A DNA stretch of 64,000 nt from Methanosarcina sp. UBA289 (lineage in GTDB: Archaea; Halobacteriota; Methanosarcinia; Methanosarcinales; Methanosarcinaceae). Below the pieces are notes generated by a model that had not been told where the DNA came from, searched no databases, and saw only the letters and a list, made by a program, of their open reading frames with translations. The translations under genes and the position numbers were made by a program. Positions 63,594 through 64,000 of the stretch are shown one piece after another. The stretch covers positions 317,426-381,425 of the forward strand of contig DAKJ01000018.1 of the NCBI GenBank assembly GCA_002496565.1. Direction: 5' to 3'. The first letter of the stretch is position 1, and the number at the start of each line of letters is the position of its first letter.

Positions 63594-64000
63594 ATCTGAT
63601 AGAACCCGTATATTTTAGGACCGTATATTTTAGATTTGTTGCTTTAGTCTGTGGTCTTAAAAATCATTTACATGTTTAATTACACAAGTACATATATTAT
63701 TATAGCAGGCGATGCAAGAAGGAGAACTTACAGAAATCTACAGGCAATATAACTTGTTTAACAGCTGAGGCTGTCGGAGTTATTATTAACTTGTGTCTAT
63801 ATCTCATCCTTCTTTATATAGAATTATTAACTATCCCTCAAATAAGTTACCTTGTAAAACATAGTAGCAAAATATTTAGAATTACAATACTTTTTCGAAA
63901 AAAGTTTGATCAAAAGTATGAGCGAAATATATTTCAAAATTGCAACAAACTTTTTTCAAAAAAGTTTGATCAAAAAGTATGAGCGAAATATATTTCTGAA
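63594..64000. repeat. AT-rich region with ~47-bp direct repeats
   Basis: No gene. Two direct repeats of the form CTTTTTCGAAAAAAGTTTGA... lie at 63890-63935 and 63950-63996. They share TTTGATCAAAA(A)GTATGAGCG followed by AAATATATTTC. Each begins with a short palindrome (TTTTTCnAAAAA) followed by a TGATCA core. The second runs to the window edge. Confidence 0.7.

Noticed and set aside
63791..63982. 63-codon plus-strand frame at the window end
   Set aside because: Lies inside the direct repeats and changes with repeat length; not a plausible gene.
1..64000. tRNA, rRNA or CRISPR loci
   Set aside because: No stretch showed a cloverleaf with a GGTTCRAATC arm in an intergenic region, no rRNA words and no regularly spaced repeat-spacer array.
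1..64000. UAG-containing (pyrrolysine) genes
   Set aside because: Stop codons that I checked are TAA or TGA; no methylamine methyltransferase or gene continuing through TAG was seen. The TGA case at 45724 is reported separately.

Overview
The window comes from a methanogenic archaeon of the genus Methanosarcina; I cannot fix the species from sequence alone. The evidence is an archaeal translation and secretion operon (L39e, L31e, aIF6, LX, prefoldin alpha, FtsY), methanogen-type genes (a coenzyme F390 synthetase-like enzyme, a DUF356-like and a DUF5350-like protein, ArfC, NreA), TATA boxes with GGTGA/GGAGG ribosome sites, and long AT-rich intergenic regions between compact genes. There are no rRNA or tRNA genes, no CRISPR array and no intact insertion sequence.

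Layout. 0-3.3 kb: the translation/secretion operon. 3.4-7.3 kb: a PspC protein, an AT-rich hexapeptide acyltransferase between two diverged ~90-bp direct repeats, an exported transglutaminase-like protein and a TudS/DUF1722 fusion. 7.6-12.3 kb: a peroxiredoxin and the proline genes proA-proB-proC. 13.3-20.3 kb: small conserved archaeal genes, an amidohydrolase, a universal stress protein, a four-CBS protein, arfC, a Cys-cluster protein and a small basic protein. 20.5-23 kb: a crcB pair and moeA-moaD. 23-31 kb: an Agl23-like membrane glycosyltransferase, a CBS protein, a CPA2 antiporter, a Ca2+-type P-ATPase and an FAD oxidoreductase. 31-36 kb: DUF3303, an aldehyde dehydrogenase, and a MarR/MFS pair sharing an operator. 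36-40 kb: two large membrane glycosylation-type proteins. 40.5-49.9 kb: nikR, F390 synthetase, DUF134 with a NifX-like protein, a pyrimidine-dimer glycosylase, Bcp, membrane proteins and an AAA+/metallo-beta-lactamase pair. 50.4-57 kb: purC, nreA with an HTH partner, aIF1, a winged-helix autoregulator candidate and purL. 57-62.4 kb: a four-gene alpha-glucan operon (two GH57 proteins, an ACT/V4R sensor-like protein, GH15). 62.4-63.6 kb: SppA. The window ends in AT-rich direct repeats.

How the genes work together. The clearest unit is the alpha-glucan operon, where an apparently inactive GH57 paralogue is translationally coupled to an intact one and followed by a ligand-sensor-like protein and a glucoamylase-like enzyme. 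A second is the MarR/MFS pair: the same operator lies just downstream of the TATA box of each gene, and the MFS leader carries a 14-bp tandem repeat. Other observations worth attention are a stem burying the GGAGG ahead of the P-type ATPase, a terminator-like hairpin ahead of arfC, a hairpin-rich leader before DUF3303, a GC-rich island in an AT-rich gap, a membrane protein apparently cut by an in-frame UGA, and a glycosyltransferase whose best ribosome site points to an ATT start or a G-tract indel.
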